From: Streptomyces dangxiongensis | GTDB taxonomy: Bacteria > Actinomycetota > Actinomycetes > Streptomycetales > Streptomycetaceae | Reading direction: 5' to 3' | Length of the DNA: 64,000 nucleotides | Assembly: GCF_003675325.1 (NCBI RefSeq) | Contig: NZ_CP033073.1 | Coordinates: 1,612,001 to 1,676,000 of the forward strand | Shown: positions 1 to 8,003 of the stretch, piece by piece | Numbering within the stretch: position 1 is the stretch's first letter | How the letters are laid out: each line of letters starts with the position of its first letter | Made by a program: the position numbers and the translations under genes | Notes under the pieces: model-generated | Told to the model about the DNA's origin: nothing | The model's input: only the letters and a program-made list of their open reading frames with translations | Databases searched by the model: none

Positions 1-534
1 GTCGAAGTCCGTCACCGGAGCGGAAGGCAAGCGGCTCAGGAGGGCAGCAGCCGCACGGTCGGCCTCGGTCACATCGCGGACCTTCGCCACCGGCGCCTGC
101 TCCGGGACTGGGCCGGGACCATGCCGCTGCAAGCCCTCGTGGTGGCGGCCCAGCAGAGCACCGAGATCGCGCACCTGGTCGAGCGGGAGATCCGTCCCTT
201 GGAGGTGCTCGCCGTCCACCCACGGCAGGACGCAGTAGCCGTGACCACCGACTTCCGCCACGAGGTCACCGTTGGCCGCGCTCAGCGGCGCTGGCACGGG
301 GATGCCCTCGCGAGCCAGGTCCAGGAGGACCGCAAGGTTCCTGCGGACCTTCGGCAGAGGAACGTCTGTGATCTCCTTGAGCGCGAACACTCCAGCAGCG
401 GTCACAAGGCGCCAGTTCCGGTTCATCAGGCCGTGGGCAAGGAACCGCCGATCACTCACCGCGCCCAGCCCGAACGCGTCGGACAGGCTAGGCAGCACTG
501 CCGTCAGGGCATCTTCTCGAGTCGTATCCGTCAC
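1..534 (-). CDS. Phosphotransferase-family (APH-like) protein, 3' end cut by window edge
   Basis: The 178 visible codons read on the minus strand from a GTG at 534 without a stop to the window edge. The protein contains a nucleotide-binding lobe typical of the aminoglycoside/homoserine phosphotransferase superfamily: NWRLV, then FALKEI with the beta-3 lysine (about residue 55), an alpha-C-like stretch KVRRNLAVLLDL, then IPVPAPL and a hinge-like CVLPWVDGEHL. The catalytic HGD loop would lie outside the window. A second in-frame GTG lies nine bases upstream, so the exact start is uncertain. The substrate cannot be told; families of this type phosphorylate small molecules and not only antibiotics. 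It sits divergently from the serine hydrolase that follows. Confidence 0.75.
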   Translation of the reverse strand, partial: MTDTTREDALTAVLPSLSDAFGLGAVSDRRFLAHGLMNRNWRLVTAAGVFALKEITDVPLPKVRRNLAVLLDLAREGIPVPAPLSAANGDLVAEVGGHGYCVLPWVDGEHLQGTDLPLDQVRDLGALLGRHHEGLQRHGPGPVPEQAPVAKVRDVTEADRAAAALLSRLPSAPVTDFD

Positions 535-735
535 CCCCAGCACGGTACGCCGACCCCGAATCCCGCACCCGAATTCGTCACCCAGATCCCCACTGAGAGT
601 CGGAGGGAGAGGCGAGCCGAGATCGCTCCCGCCACCAGCTCGCCTGACTCCGCCCGTGGCGGAGCCGGAACAGTCCTGGCGGCCTCACTACCCTGACCGA
701 CGGACCACCCGCGGCCGCACGACGATCGGGAGACC

Positions 736-1770
736 ATGACGACGCCCTCCACCGCCCGGATCGAGGACCTCCTGCAGACCGGCGTTCGCGAGGAGATCTA
801 CCCCGGCGCGGTCTGGGCGGTCGGGGACGCCGATGGCATCCGCGCGAGCGGAGCCGTCGGCCTCCTCGACCCCGACCGGCCCGACGAACCCATGCGGCTG
901 GACACCGTCTTCGACGTGGCCAGCCTCACCAAGATCCTCGCCGTCTGGTCCACGATCGGCACGCTCACCGACGAGGGCAAACTCGACCTCCACGCGCCTC
1001 TGGACACCTTCTGGGACGAGGTCGCCGGCCACCCCCTGGGCCGGGCCACGGCCCACCACCTCCTGACGCACACCGCGGGCCTGCCCCTGCGCGCCAACCT
1101 GAAGAACCTCTACGGCACCGACCCCCAGGACATCCGCGATGGCGTCCTCCACGAAGTCCTCCACCGCCCGCCGGGCGAGGCCGTCGAGTACACCGACCGG
1201 GCCGCCCTCGTCCTCGGCTACCTCGCCGAGCACCTCTCGGGCCAGCCCCTGGACCGGCTCGCCACCGACCGAGTCTGGCACCCCGTCGGCATGACCCGAA
1301 CCTGCTTCGGCCCCCTACCCTCCACCGAGACGGCCCGCTGCGCCCCCACCGAGTACGACGAGACCACCGGCACCCACCTCAAGGGCACCGCCCACGACTT
1401 CTCCGCTCGCCTCCACGGCGGCGTCTGCGGCATCGCCGGCACCTTCTCCGTCCTCGACGACCTTGCCCTCTTCCTCCGCCACATGCTCAACCCCACCCAG
1501 GCCACCTTCGGCCCCAGCTGGGTCAAGGAGTCCCTCCGCATCCAAACAGGCGGCCTCACCCCCACCCGCGGCCTCTTCTGGCACCCCGCGCCGGGCACGG
1601 AACCCGACCAGGAGATCTGGGTCCACTACGGCTTCACCGGCACCGGCATGTGGATCAGCCCCACCCAGGGGCGCTGGGCCACCCTCCTCACCAACAAGCT
1701 CCGCTTCAGCCGAGACCGCGAACCCCTCACCAAGATCCGCAACGCGTACCGCGCCTCCGCCTTCTCATAG
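736..1770 (+). CDS. Serine hydrolase of the beta-lactamase family (class C/esterase type)
   Basis: The 344-residue protein has the penicillin-recognising fold: SLTK (the SxxK nucleophile motif, about residue 64), a YTD tyrosine motif near residue 156 replacing the usual YxN, and HGGVCGIAG near residue 231 in the place of the HxG/KTG box. The length matches EstB/AmpC-like hydrolases and D-aminopeptidases. No signal peptide is visible, so it is probably cytoplasmic, which fits an esterase or peptidase more than an antibiotic-hydrolysing lactamase. A GGGAG ribosome site lies just before the ATG. It is not obviously in an operon: a transposase remnant follows within about 12 bases. Confidence 0.85.
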   Translation: MTTPSTARIEDLLQTGVREEIYPGAVWAVGDADGIRASGAVGLLDPDRPDEPMRLDTVFDVASLTKILAVWSTIGTLTDEGKLDLHAPLDTFWDEVAGHPLGRATAHHLLTHTAGLPLRANLKNLYGTDPQDIRDGVLHEVLHRPPGEAVEYTDRAALVLGYLAEHLSGQPLDRLATDRVWHPVGMTRTCFGPLPSTETARCAPTEYDETTGTHLKGTAHDFSARLHGGVCGIAGTFSVLDDLALFLRHMLNPTQATFGPSWVKESLRIQTGGLTPTRGLFWHPAPGTEPDQEIWVHYGFTGTGMWISPTQGRWATLLTNKLRFSRDREPLTKIRNAYRASAFS

Positions 1771-1782
1771 AAGGTGTCCTCG

Positions 1783-2110
1783 CCCAGCCACCGCCAAAGC
1801 GGTCCGGGCCCAGCTCGACACCGGCGCGAACATGCTCGTCTGCCCAGTTCCCCAAGGTCAAAGAGATGTTGCTGGGGGCAAAGGAGAATCTGCCGCGTTC
1901 GCGGACGTCCCCAACCACTGGAAGCAGGTCCAGTCGACCAACCCGCTCGAACGTCGGAATCGGGAGATTAGGCGACGCTCCGAAGTCGTCCAGGTCTTCT
2001 CGAACGCCACCGCCGTGAACCGTCTGGCCACCGCCGTCCTCGTCGAGCTCGACGCCGAGTAGATCGCCTTCTCGCGCCACTATTTTCTCAATCGAGAGCA
2101 TGGACAGCCG
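1783..2110 (+). pseudogene. 3' remnant of an IS256-family transposase
   Basis: Conceptual translation gives the conserved C-terminus of IS256/mutator-type transposases: [25 protein letters not shown], then [19 protein letters not shown] and [17 protein letters not shown]. These blocks lie in different frames: the first and third share a frame, the second is shifted, so two frame changes near 1841 and near 1894 cancel each other. A TAG at about 2060 stands where the family has a tryptophan codon, and the frame beyond it still reads like the family (AFSRHYF). The 5' two thirds of the gene, including the first catalytic aspartates, are absent. The fragment begins directly after the serine hydrolase stop. 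Confidence 0.85.
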
Positions 2111-2252
2111 CTATCCAGGCGACATCACTTGCCTGTCCGGCACTACCCAAAGGTCAGTTACAGCGCGCCAAGGAGCATGACCACGAAGGACTTCCTCAAG
2201 ATGGGGCAAGTTCAGCTCAATGGTGCAAAGTTGACATGTCTTCTTGGGGGCA
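2111..2252. other. Intergenic stretch after the IS remnant, no gene seen
   Basis: This stretch is noticeably poorer in GC than its surroundings and holds no convincing reading frame. It may be leftover mobile-element DNA. Confidence 0.4.
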
Positions 2253-2555
2253 TCAGGTGAAGGCGCGCCCGCTAGTGTCGTCGGGCGCATGGAGTTCACT
2301 TGGAGAGGGCGCCTGGGCGAAGGCGTACAACTCGTCAAGTGACAGCCCAAGTTCGGCAGCCAAGGCGGCCACCGTGAAGAACTCCGGTGTGGAAGTACGG
2401 CCCTTTTCGATGCTTCGCACGGTATCAACTGAAATCCCTGCACCGCGGGCGACAGCCTCTGCCGATCGCCCAGAGGCGCGGCGGGCCTGCGTCAAGCGGG
2501 CGGCAAGCATGTACCCGCGGTGCTTGGCTGCGGGATCGAGCCTCCTTCGCGGCAT
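2253..2555 (-). CDS. Small Cro/C1-type helix-turn-helix protein, probable controller of the adjacent methyltransferase cassette
   Basis: This 100-residue protein has a Cro/C1 (HTH_3-like) DNA-binding domain over about residues 18 to 76: LTQARRASGRSAEAVARGAG, then ISVDTVRSIEKGRTSTPEFF and TVAALAAELGLSLDEL. The start MPRRRLDP at 2555 is chosen because the palindromic promoter places a -10 box seven bases upstream of it, with no room for a ribosome site; the transcript would be leaderless. The gene is divergent from the methyltransferase gene and only 30 bases from it. Size, fold and position match controller (C) proteins of restriction-modification systems, which bind symmetric operators and time expression. 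That role is inferred. A general repressor of the cassette is the main alternative. Confidence 0.85.
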   Translation of the reverse strand: MPRRRLDPAAKHRGYMLAARLTQARRASGRSAEAVARGAGISVDTVRSIEKGRTSTPEFFTVAALAAELGLSLDELYAFAQAPSPSELHAPDDTSGRAFT

Positions 2556-2562
2556 GGGTGTA

Positions 2563-2568
2563 AGTATA
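2563..2568 (-). promoter_or_regulatory. -10 box TATACT for a leaderless controller transcript
   Basis: On the minus strand TATACT ends seven bases before the ATG at 2555, the mirror image of the methyltransferase -10. The two -10 boxes lie inside the same palindrome, so one bound regulator could act on both promoters. Confidence 0.6.
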
Positions 2569-2572
2569 CCTG

Positions 2573-2578
2573 TATAGT
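2573..2578 (+). promoter_or_regulatory. -10 box TATAGT for a leaderless methyltransferase transcript
   Basis: TATAGT ends seven bases before the methyltransferase ATG at 2586, which is the spacing expected when transcription starts at or next to the A of the start codon. No ribosome-binding site fits in the gap. No good -35 element is visible, so activation by the controller is possible. Confidence 0.6.
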
Positions 2579-2585
2579 TACACCC

Positions 2586-3716
2586 ATGACGGTGACCGCA
2601 GCGGCTCCTTCCCTCAGCTGGCCTGAAGATGTGCTGCGGCTGAACGCCGTCTGCCCGTACTACACGATGTTTCCGCTGGACTTTCCGCTCCAGCAGCTTG
2701 CCGCGCACCCCGAAGCCACGCGCGTACTGGACCCGTTCTGCGGACGGGGCACCACACTGTATGCCGCCCGCCTGGTTGGACTGCCGTCCGTGGGCATCGA
2801 CATAAACCCGGTAGCTGCCTCCATCGCCCAAGCCAAACTCATCCAGGTCACGCCGGGAGCCGTAGTTCGGCTCGCCAGGCAGATCCTCGGCGGTGCGATG
2901 CAGGGCAAGGCACCCGAAGGCGACTTCTGGCAGTGGTGCTTCGAGCGCGAGACGCTGCGCGAGCTCGTGACATTGCGCGAGTCCTTGCTGGAGATGACTA
3001 CGCCGACGGCGGCCATGCTGCGGGCGGTCATGCTGGGTATCCTGCACGGACCGCGTAACAAGAACCTACCTTCGTATCTGTCGAACCAGATGCCACGCAC
3101 CTACGCTTCCAAGCCCGCCTACGCAGTGAAGTTCTGGGCCCAGCGAGACATGCAGCCGGTACGCGTCCCGACCCTTGAGGTCATCGAACGGCGGGCCAAA
3201 CGCCTGCTGGATGCGGCCCCACTCGCCCAAGGCGGGAAGGTCTACCTGGGTGACTCTGTCGAGACTCTGGATGGGCTGCGGCAAAAGTTCGATCTCGTGG
3301 TTACGTCGCCCCCCTACTACGGCATGCGTACCTACGTTTCCGATCAGTGGCTGCGCTCGTGGTTCCTCGGCGGCCCCCCGGAGGTCCCGTACGGCTCGCA
3401 CGGGCAGATCGCCCGCCAGCCGAATCAGGAGGCGTTCATCCAGGCCCTGGCCGAGGTGTGGGCCGCTGCCGCTCGCCGATGCAACCAGGGTGCCCGGCTG
3501 GCGATCCGTTTCGGCGCCCTGCCGTCGGCCCGTACTGATCCGGAACAGATGCTGCTGGCCTCCGTGAGGGAGTCGAAGGCCGGGTGGGCCGTCAAGGAGG
3601 TCCGTCAGGCCGGCACCCCGGTCAAACGGAAGAGGCAGGCTGAGCAGTTCGGCAAGGCCGGCAACGCCATCGAGGAGATCGACCTCATCGCCGAGTTGAT
3701 CGGCCTGCCTCGCTGA
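2586..3716 (+). CDS. DNA amino-methyltransferase (N6-adenine or N4-cytosine), cassette modification subunit
   Basis: The 376-residue protein has the S-adenosylmethionine motif VLDPFCGRGTT at residues 48-58, an acidic motif II GIDINP about 17 residues later, and the catalytic motif TSPPYYG at residues 240-246. The order (cofactor motif, a long variable stretch that could be the target-recognition domain, then catalytic motif) matches alpha-like exocyclic amino-methyltransferases. TSPPY does not decide between adenine and cytosine targets. The ATG at 2586 is chosen because it sits directly after the palindromic promoter; a longer frame runs upstream into the divergent gene. The nuclease and ATPase genes follow on the same strand, so the enzyme probably marks host DNA as self. 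The recognition sequence is unknown. Confidence 0.92.
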   Translation: MTVTAAAPSLSWPEDVLRLNAVCPYYTMFPLDFPLQQLAAHPEATRVLDPFCGRGTTLYAARLVGLPSVGIDINPVAASIAQAKLIQVTPGAVVRLARQILGGAMQGKAPEGDFWQWCFERETLRELVTLRESLLEMTTPTAAMLRAVMLGILHGPRNKNLPSYLSNQMPRTYASKPAYAVKFWAQRDMQPVRVPTLEVIERRAKRLLDAAPLAQGGKVYLGDSVETLDGLRQKFDLVVTSPPYYGMRTYVSDQWLRSWFLGGPPEVPYGSHGQIARQPNQEAFIQALAEVWAAAARRCNQGARLAIRFGALPSARTDPEQMLLASVRESKAGWAVKEVRQAGTPVKRKRQAEQFGKAGNAIEEIDLIAELIGLPR

Positions 3717-3720
3717 CACC

Positions 3721-3733
3721 GTAACTCGGTTAC
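3721..3733. promoter_or_regulatory. Small inverted repeat upstream of the NurA-like gene
   Basis: GTAAC (3721-3725) and GTTAC (3729-3733) form a 5-bp inverted repeat with a 3-base centre in the 123-base gap between the methyltransferase and nuclease genes. The TTAC/GTAA core resembles the arms of the main operator. It could be a secondary regulator site or part of an internal promoter; it is short enough to be chance. Confidence 0.25.
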
Positions 3734-3839
3734 TTTTCACAACTACATGACGCGCTGTCAGTGCCCCATGCCATCCTGTGGGGGCCAGACGAGTGAACCA
3801 CTCGCCTGTGACAGCACGAGCGTGGTGTGGGGGAGAGGC

Positions 3840-4964
3840 ATGTTCGACGCGGACCAGATCAAACAGCTCAAGCAGCTGATTGGCGATCAGGTCGAAGCTG
3901 GCCGCGCGGAACTGGACAAACTGGTCGACCAGACCCGTGCAATCCGCTCCGACGTCCGGGTGATCAGGCCCCGCGCGGCGACGTCGGTCGCACTGATGGC
4001 GTCGGACGGCGGTAACAACAAGGTCGCCTTCAACCCCTTCTACCTTCAGGTCGTCCGTGTCGTTGACTCCAGCGGCAAAGAGCTGTGCATGGAGGTGGTC
4101 GCCCCGATCTCCGATATCGACGCTCTCAGCAGGCGCCAGTTCCATGAGGACGGCAGTCCGAGCACGGCCCTGGGCAGGATGATGCATGGGCTGGGTGTCG
4201 AAAGGCTCCAAGACCTGTCGCCGATGATGTCGGGAAAATCCCCCAGCTGGGTACAGGTCTTCCGGGATCTGTGTGAGTGGGCCACGCTGTACGACCTCGT
4301 CTGCCACCGCGACTACGCGGTCGACACCCTGATCGTCCGCGACGGCCTGCTGCGCGCCAAGATCTTCAAAGGCGAGCTGTTCGTGAAGATGGGCGAGCTG
4401 ATGTACGAGGCCATCGAGCGCATCTACCGCCGCGACCGGCGCAAGGTGTGGCTGGTGGGACTGGCGAAGAAGACTCAGGTTCTTGAGTACTACCGCCTGG
4501 CGATCTCGCTGTCCGGCGTCTTCGACAACGGCGCCGCCTGCTTCGCCAAGGTTCCCGCAGCGATGCTGGACGAGGTGTACCTCTGGGATGAGTACACGAG
4601 GGACATCGAGGACGATTCAACGGGCGAGAAGCCGAAGTTCAACATCGGATCGATGTACTTCGTCCGCTTCGGCCCATACTCCGGCGATCCCATCTGGACC
4701 GTGGACGTCATGTCCCGCCAGGACAAGGAAGCCCAGGCGATCTTCGGCTATCTGCAGGCCGACGCGGTAGCCGGCTTCCCCATCCCGCTCTATCCCAACT
4801 GCATCCAGCAGGCCGACAGCTTCTCCCGTGTCGCCGACCTGGACATGGACATCATCGAAGACCAACTCGTCGATGCCGTGCGAGACCAAGTTGGCGAGGA
4901 CAAGGCCCCGATCATCGACGCCTTGCGGCTGGCCTCCGACGTGGCCGCCCGCCGCTACGAGTAG
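3840..4964 (+). CDS. NurA-like nuclease
   Basis: The 374-residue protein follows the NurA domain plan. An early acidic motif ASDGGNN (about residue 53) stands for the usual xDGS. Then come LIVRDGLLRAK (residues 161-171), matching the second catalytic aspartate block, VWLVGLAKKTQVLEYY, matching the VAGVSK block, and a late YFVRFG...DPIWTVDV segment followed by a helical tail. NurA enzymes are Mn-dependent 5'-3' exonucleases and single-strand endonucleases that work inside a HerA ring. The ATG at 3840 is chosen over an upstream one at 3747 because GGGGGAGAGG precedes it and the extra N-terminus looks non-coding. It lies 44 bases before the HerA-like gene. Family assignment rests on motif order only. 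Confidence 0.75.
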   Translation: MFDADQIKQLKQLIGDQVEAGRAELDKLVDQTRAIRSDVRVIRPRAATSVALMASDGGNNKVAFNPFYLQVVRVVDSSGKELCMEVVAPISDIDALSRRQFHEDGSPSTALGRMMHGLGVERLQDLSPMMSGKSPSWVQVFRDLCEWATLYDLVCHRDYAVDTLIVRDGLLRAKIFKGELFVKMGELMYEAIERIYRRDRRKVWLVGLAKKTQVLEYYRLAISLSGVFDNGAACFAKVPAAMLDEVYLWDEYTRDIEDDSTGEKPKFNIGSMYFVRFGPYSGDPIWTVDVMSRQDKEAQAIFGYLQADAVAGFPIPLYPNCIQQADSFSRVADLDMDIIEDQLVDAVRDQVGEDKAPIIDALRLASDVAARRYE

Positions 4965-5008
4965 CACCATCTTCTGTCCGTCCCGCCTCCTGTGGAGCAA
5001 GAACCGAC

Positions 5009-7225
5009 ATGAGCCTGTTCGAGCGCGACAAAGTCGTCGGCACATTCCGCGGATTCGCCGAGAGTGGCATGGAGTTCCACGCCGATCTCGTGCTGCCGCA
5101 CCACGACGACTTTCAGACCATGGCCATGCATGGCCAGTTCGTCCTTGTCCAGCTCGAACACGAGCGTGAGGCGATCCTCGGACGGATCACCACCATCTCT
5201 TCGCAGGGTCGTCTGGTGTCCCCCATCGGCGAGGACTACGCCACCCGCGCCGTGCGCGACCAGCGTCCAATCCCCGACGAGCTGCGTGAGCGCTACCTGA
5301 AGTACAAGGTCGACATCCGCATCCTCGGCGTTCTCCGTATGGAGGGCGACAAGCACATCTTCGTCCCCAGCCACCGACGCCTCCCGCATGTCGGCGCCCA
5401 AGTCGCGCTCCTGGGAGACGACCTGCTCGCCGAGGTCGTCAACGCCAAGGACACCGACGACGGCGCGGTGCCCATCGGCTACCTCGCCTTCGGTGAATTC
5501 GTCTACGCCGGCAATGACAAACGCGTGGGGGACACCTCCTGGATGCAGATCCAGCAGCCCGCGATCATGCCGACGTTCCAGATCGACAAACTCGTCGCTC
5601 GCCGCAGCTTCGTCTTCGCCCGCGCTGGCTTCGGCAAGTCGAACCTGGTCAAGCTCCTCTTCTCCGCTCTATACGAACACCAGCCCACCGTTCCGCGCCG
5701 CTCCGGCGAGGCCCCTGTCGGCACGATCATCTTCGACCCGGACGGTGAGTACTTCTGGCCCGACTTCAAGGGCCGCCCCGCCCTGTGCGACGTACCCCAC
5801 CTGCGCGACAAGCTCGTGGTCTTCACCAACCGCAAGGGCCCCAGCGACTTCTACCAGTCGTTCGTCGTCAACGGTGTCAAGCTGAACATCAAGGAACTGC
5901 AGGCCTCGCGCGTGCTGGGTATCGCGCTGCCGCCGGAGAAACAGGACCAACAGAATGTCGTCAAGCTCAAGTCTCTCGACGGGCCCAGGTGGGGCCGTCT
6001 GGTTGACCTGATCCACCGCGAGAAGTACGGAGCCGACCGCGATCAGGTCCGGGAGATCCTGCACCTCGACCCCAGCCAGGAGGCCGAGACCAACGCCGCG
6101 ATCGGCAACATGACCCGGGTCGTCAACGCGCTCCACGACCCCGACAGCCAGCTCCTGAGCGCTCTGAAGGACTGCCTGTCCCAGGGCAAGCTCTGCGTGG
6201 TGGACATCTCTCAGATGCGGGGCTCTCAGGGTCTCCAGCTCGCCGGCGTGATCCTCGGGGACATCTTCGAGCACAACCAGAACCAGTTCACTGAGGCCGA
6301 CCCCAAGTCCATCCCCACCATCGCCGTCATCGAGGAGGCTCAGTCCGTCCTCGGCGGCTCCAGCCAAAGCGAGGACGGCCCCTTCGTATCCTGGGTGAAG
6401 GAAGGCCGCAAGTACGATCTCGGCGCCCTGCTCATCACGCAGCAACCGGGCAGCCTCCCGCAGGAACTCCTCAGCCAGGGCGACAACTTCTTCGTCTTCC
6501 ACCTGCTCTCGCAGGGCGACCTGCTCTCCCTGAAGAAGGCCAACGCCCACTTCTCCGAGGACCTGCTGGCCACCTTGCTCAACGAGCCGCTCGTCGGCAA
6601 CGGTATCTACTGGTCCAGCGCACCTGGCACCGACCGCCACTCACGCCCCTACCCCGTATCCGTGCGAGTCCTCAGCTTCGAGGACTCGTACAAGATGGCC
6701 GACCCCGACTACTCGCTCCCGACCCCCGACAGTTTCGCCGCCAAGTCCCGGACCGCCGTCGAAGGACGACGTTCTGAAGCGCGGGCCGCCTCGGCCAGCC
6801 TTGCCGCGACCCACCCCCAGGGCGCCACCAGCGCGGCGGCTGGGGCAGATATCGCATGGGACGATAGCGCGATTGCGATTGTCCACCTGCGGGACAACAA
6901 GCCCGAGTTCCATAAGATGATCGACACACCCCGTGGCATCAAGTGGGGTCGAGTCGCACACCTGTTGGCCGAGAAGGCACCCGCGCACGCCCAGCGCGAC
7001 GGATCGGCCTTCGCATGGGGCAACAGCCTGGTCAAACAGGCCGTTGACCAGCTGTACCCAGATCAATGGACCTCGGTGCCTCGGGAAGACGAGAAGAAGC
7101 CGGGCACGTTCCCGAAGTTCATCATGCTCAGGGAACATGCTCCGAAGGAAGAGTCGAAAATCGAGCAGGCTCTGAGTGACGCGCTGTTCGACACCGCACA
7201 GACCGAAGAGGAGCCTCCCTTCTAA
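5009..7225 (+). CDS. HerA/FtsK-superfamily ATPase (HerA-like DNA translocase)
   Basis: The 738-residue protein begins with a beta-rich HAS-barrel-like region (about residues 1-160). It continues with the ATPase core: Walker A ARAGFGKSN (about 204-212), DPDGEY (about 244), and Walker B TIAVIEEAQS (about 437-446) with the paired glutamates usual in HerA. A sensor-like block KEGRKYDLGALLITQQPG follows. After residue about 600 there is an extra C-terminal region ending in a low-homology acidic tail. HerA proteins form hexameric rings that pump DNA and dock NurA. With the nuclease directly upstream and a methyltransferase before it, a DNA-degrading complex is the likely product. A plain repair role is the alternative, less likely in this island setting. 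Confidence 0.9.
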   Translation: MSLFERDKVVGTFRGFAESGMEFHADLVLPHHDDFQTMAMHGQFVLVQLEHEREAILGRITTISSQGRLVSPIGEDYATRAVRDQRPIPDELRERYLKYKVDIRILGVLRMEGDKHIFVPSHRRLPHVGAQVALLGDDLLAEVVNAKDTDDGAVPIGYLAFGEFVYAGNDKRVGDTSWMQIQQPAIMPTFQIDKLVARRSFVFARAGFGKSNLVKLLFSALYEHQPTVPRRSGEAPVGTIIFDPDGEYFWPDFKGRPALCDVPHLRDKLVVFTNRKGPSDFYQSFVVNGVKLNIKELQASRVLGIALPPEKQDQQNVVKLKSLDGPRWGRLVDLIHREKYGADRDQVREILHLDPSQEAETNAAIGNMTRVVNALHDPDSQLLSALKDCLSQGKLCVVDISQMRGSQGLQLAGVILGDIFEHNQNQFTEADPKSIPTIAVIEEAQSVLGGSSQSEDGPFVSWVKEGRKYDLGALLITQQPGSLPQELLSQGDNFFVFHLLSQGDLLSLKKANAHFSEDLLATLLNEPLVGNGIYWSSAPGTDRHSRPYPVSVRVLSFEDSYKMADPDYSLPTPDSFAAKSRTAVEGRRSEARAASASLAATHPQGATSAAAGADIAWDDSAIAIVHLRDNKPEFHKMIDTPRGIKWGRVAHLLAEKAPAHAQRDGSAFAWGNSLVKQAVDQLYPDQWTSVPREDEKKPGTFPKFIMLREHAPKEESKIEQALSDALFDTAQTEEEPPF

Positions 7226-7253
7226 GCCCTTTTACCAACGAGGAGGGCGGGCC

Positions 7254-7586
7254 ATGACCGCCGGCAATCGCAGCACCCCACTGACCCCGGCCGAGAGTGA
7301 TCTCATTCAGACTCTCTCCGCCCGGTGGACGATGCACATACTGCTGGCTCTTCACGCCTCTGAGGGATCACAACGATTCAGTCAGATTCAAGAAGCCGTG
7401 GCCGGTATCTCCAACCGTGTGCTCTCCAGCCGCCTAGCGGACCTGGAGAGCCGCGGGCTGGTGTCCCGGCATGTGGCCGCGACCCGGCCGGTCACCATCA
7501 CGTACCAATTTACTAGCCCCGGGCGCGAGGTCGCCTCGGCTGTGTTTCACCTGCGCGAAGTGGCTGAGAGCTGCTTCGACGCCTGA
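7254..7586 (+). CDS. HxlR-type winged-helix transcriptional regulator
   Basis: The 110-residue protein contains an HxlR domain: ARWTMHILLALHASEGSQRF (residues 23-42), the recognition region GISNRVLSSRLADLESRGLV and the wing ATRPVTITYQFTSPGREV. The usual N-terminal cysteine that senses aldehydes or oxidants is absent; the only cysteine is near the C-terminus. A strong AGGAGG ribosome site precedes the ATG. The gene begins 28 bases after the HerA-like stop on the same strand, so it may share a transcript with the defence cassette, but HxlR proteins are also common singletons. Confidence 0.85.
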   Translation: MTAGNRSTPLTPAESDLIQTLSARWTMHILLALHASEGSQRFSQIQEAVAGISNRVLSSRLADLESRGLVSRHVAATRPVTITYQFTSPGREVASAVFHLREVAESCFDA

Positions 7587-7599
7587 GGGGAGCGGAAGC

Positions 7600-7815
7600 C
7601 GTGGCTGGGGGACGGCCCGGTGGCCGGTGCCCGTGAAGCGTTGGATCAACATCGCCGATCACGGAGATGCCGTGACTCTGATCAAAGAGCTCGCACCTGA
7701 ATTCGGAACCCGTATCCAGGACCAGAAAGTCAATAACGGTGCGCATACCCCAGATGTTCGCCCCTATCTGACCGCGCGCGAAACCGGACTCGCTCTGGCA
7801 GAGGTGCCCGGCTGA
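7600..7815 (+). pseudogene. 3' fragment of a larger gene (serine hydrolase-like C-terminus)
   Basis: The frame ending at the TGA at 7813-7815 reads VKRWINIADHGDAVTLIKEL and then KVNNGAHTPDVRPYLTARET. This resembles the C-terminal end of actinobacterial alpha/beta-hydrolase-like proteins with the pattern W-x-N-x-AD-x-GD. No start codon with a ribosome site fits, and the upstream half of the gene is missing. The family identification is from memory of the motif and is tentative; that it is a truncated gene end is more secure. Confidence 0.4.
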
Positions 7816-8003
7816 GCCGTTCGGTGCAGCGCGGCGGACCAGGGTGGACGGATCGATCAAGCAACAGTTGGCAGGGGAATCTCGAACCGACGAAATGATC
7901 TCTTCCGGAGAGCGGCCCTCCCGATAGTTGGTGAAATACAACGATCCTGACCCAGCGGCGCTCAGGTGGTGTCAGACTCCTCGCAGCAACAAGGGGAGGC
8001 TCC

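Larger units (their letters stand above)
2553..2588. promoter_or_regulatory. 36-bp palindromic divergent operator/promoter between controller and methyltransferase
   Basis: Arms CATGGGTGTAA (2553-2563) and TTACACCCATG (2578-2588) are perfect reverse complements and include both start codons. The inner blocks TATAC (2565-2569) and GTATA (2572-2576) are also symmetric. Only the pair 2564/2577 and the centre 2570/2571 break the symmetry, so 16 of 18 pairs match. Binding by the adjacent helix-turn-helix protein is inferred. Confidence 0.85.

Noticed and set aside
3747..3839. Upstream ATG start for the NurA-like gene
   Set aside because: The extra 31 residues look non-coding and lack a ribosome site, whereas ATG 3840 has GGGGGAGAGG before it.
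2253..7225. Reading the cassette as an ordinary type II restriction-modification system
   Set aside because: The nuclease looks like NurA and is paired with a HerA ATPase; no PD-(D/E)XK or HNH restriction enzyme was seen.
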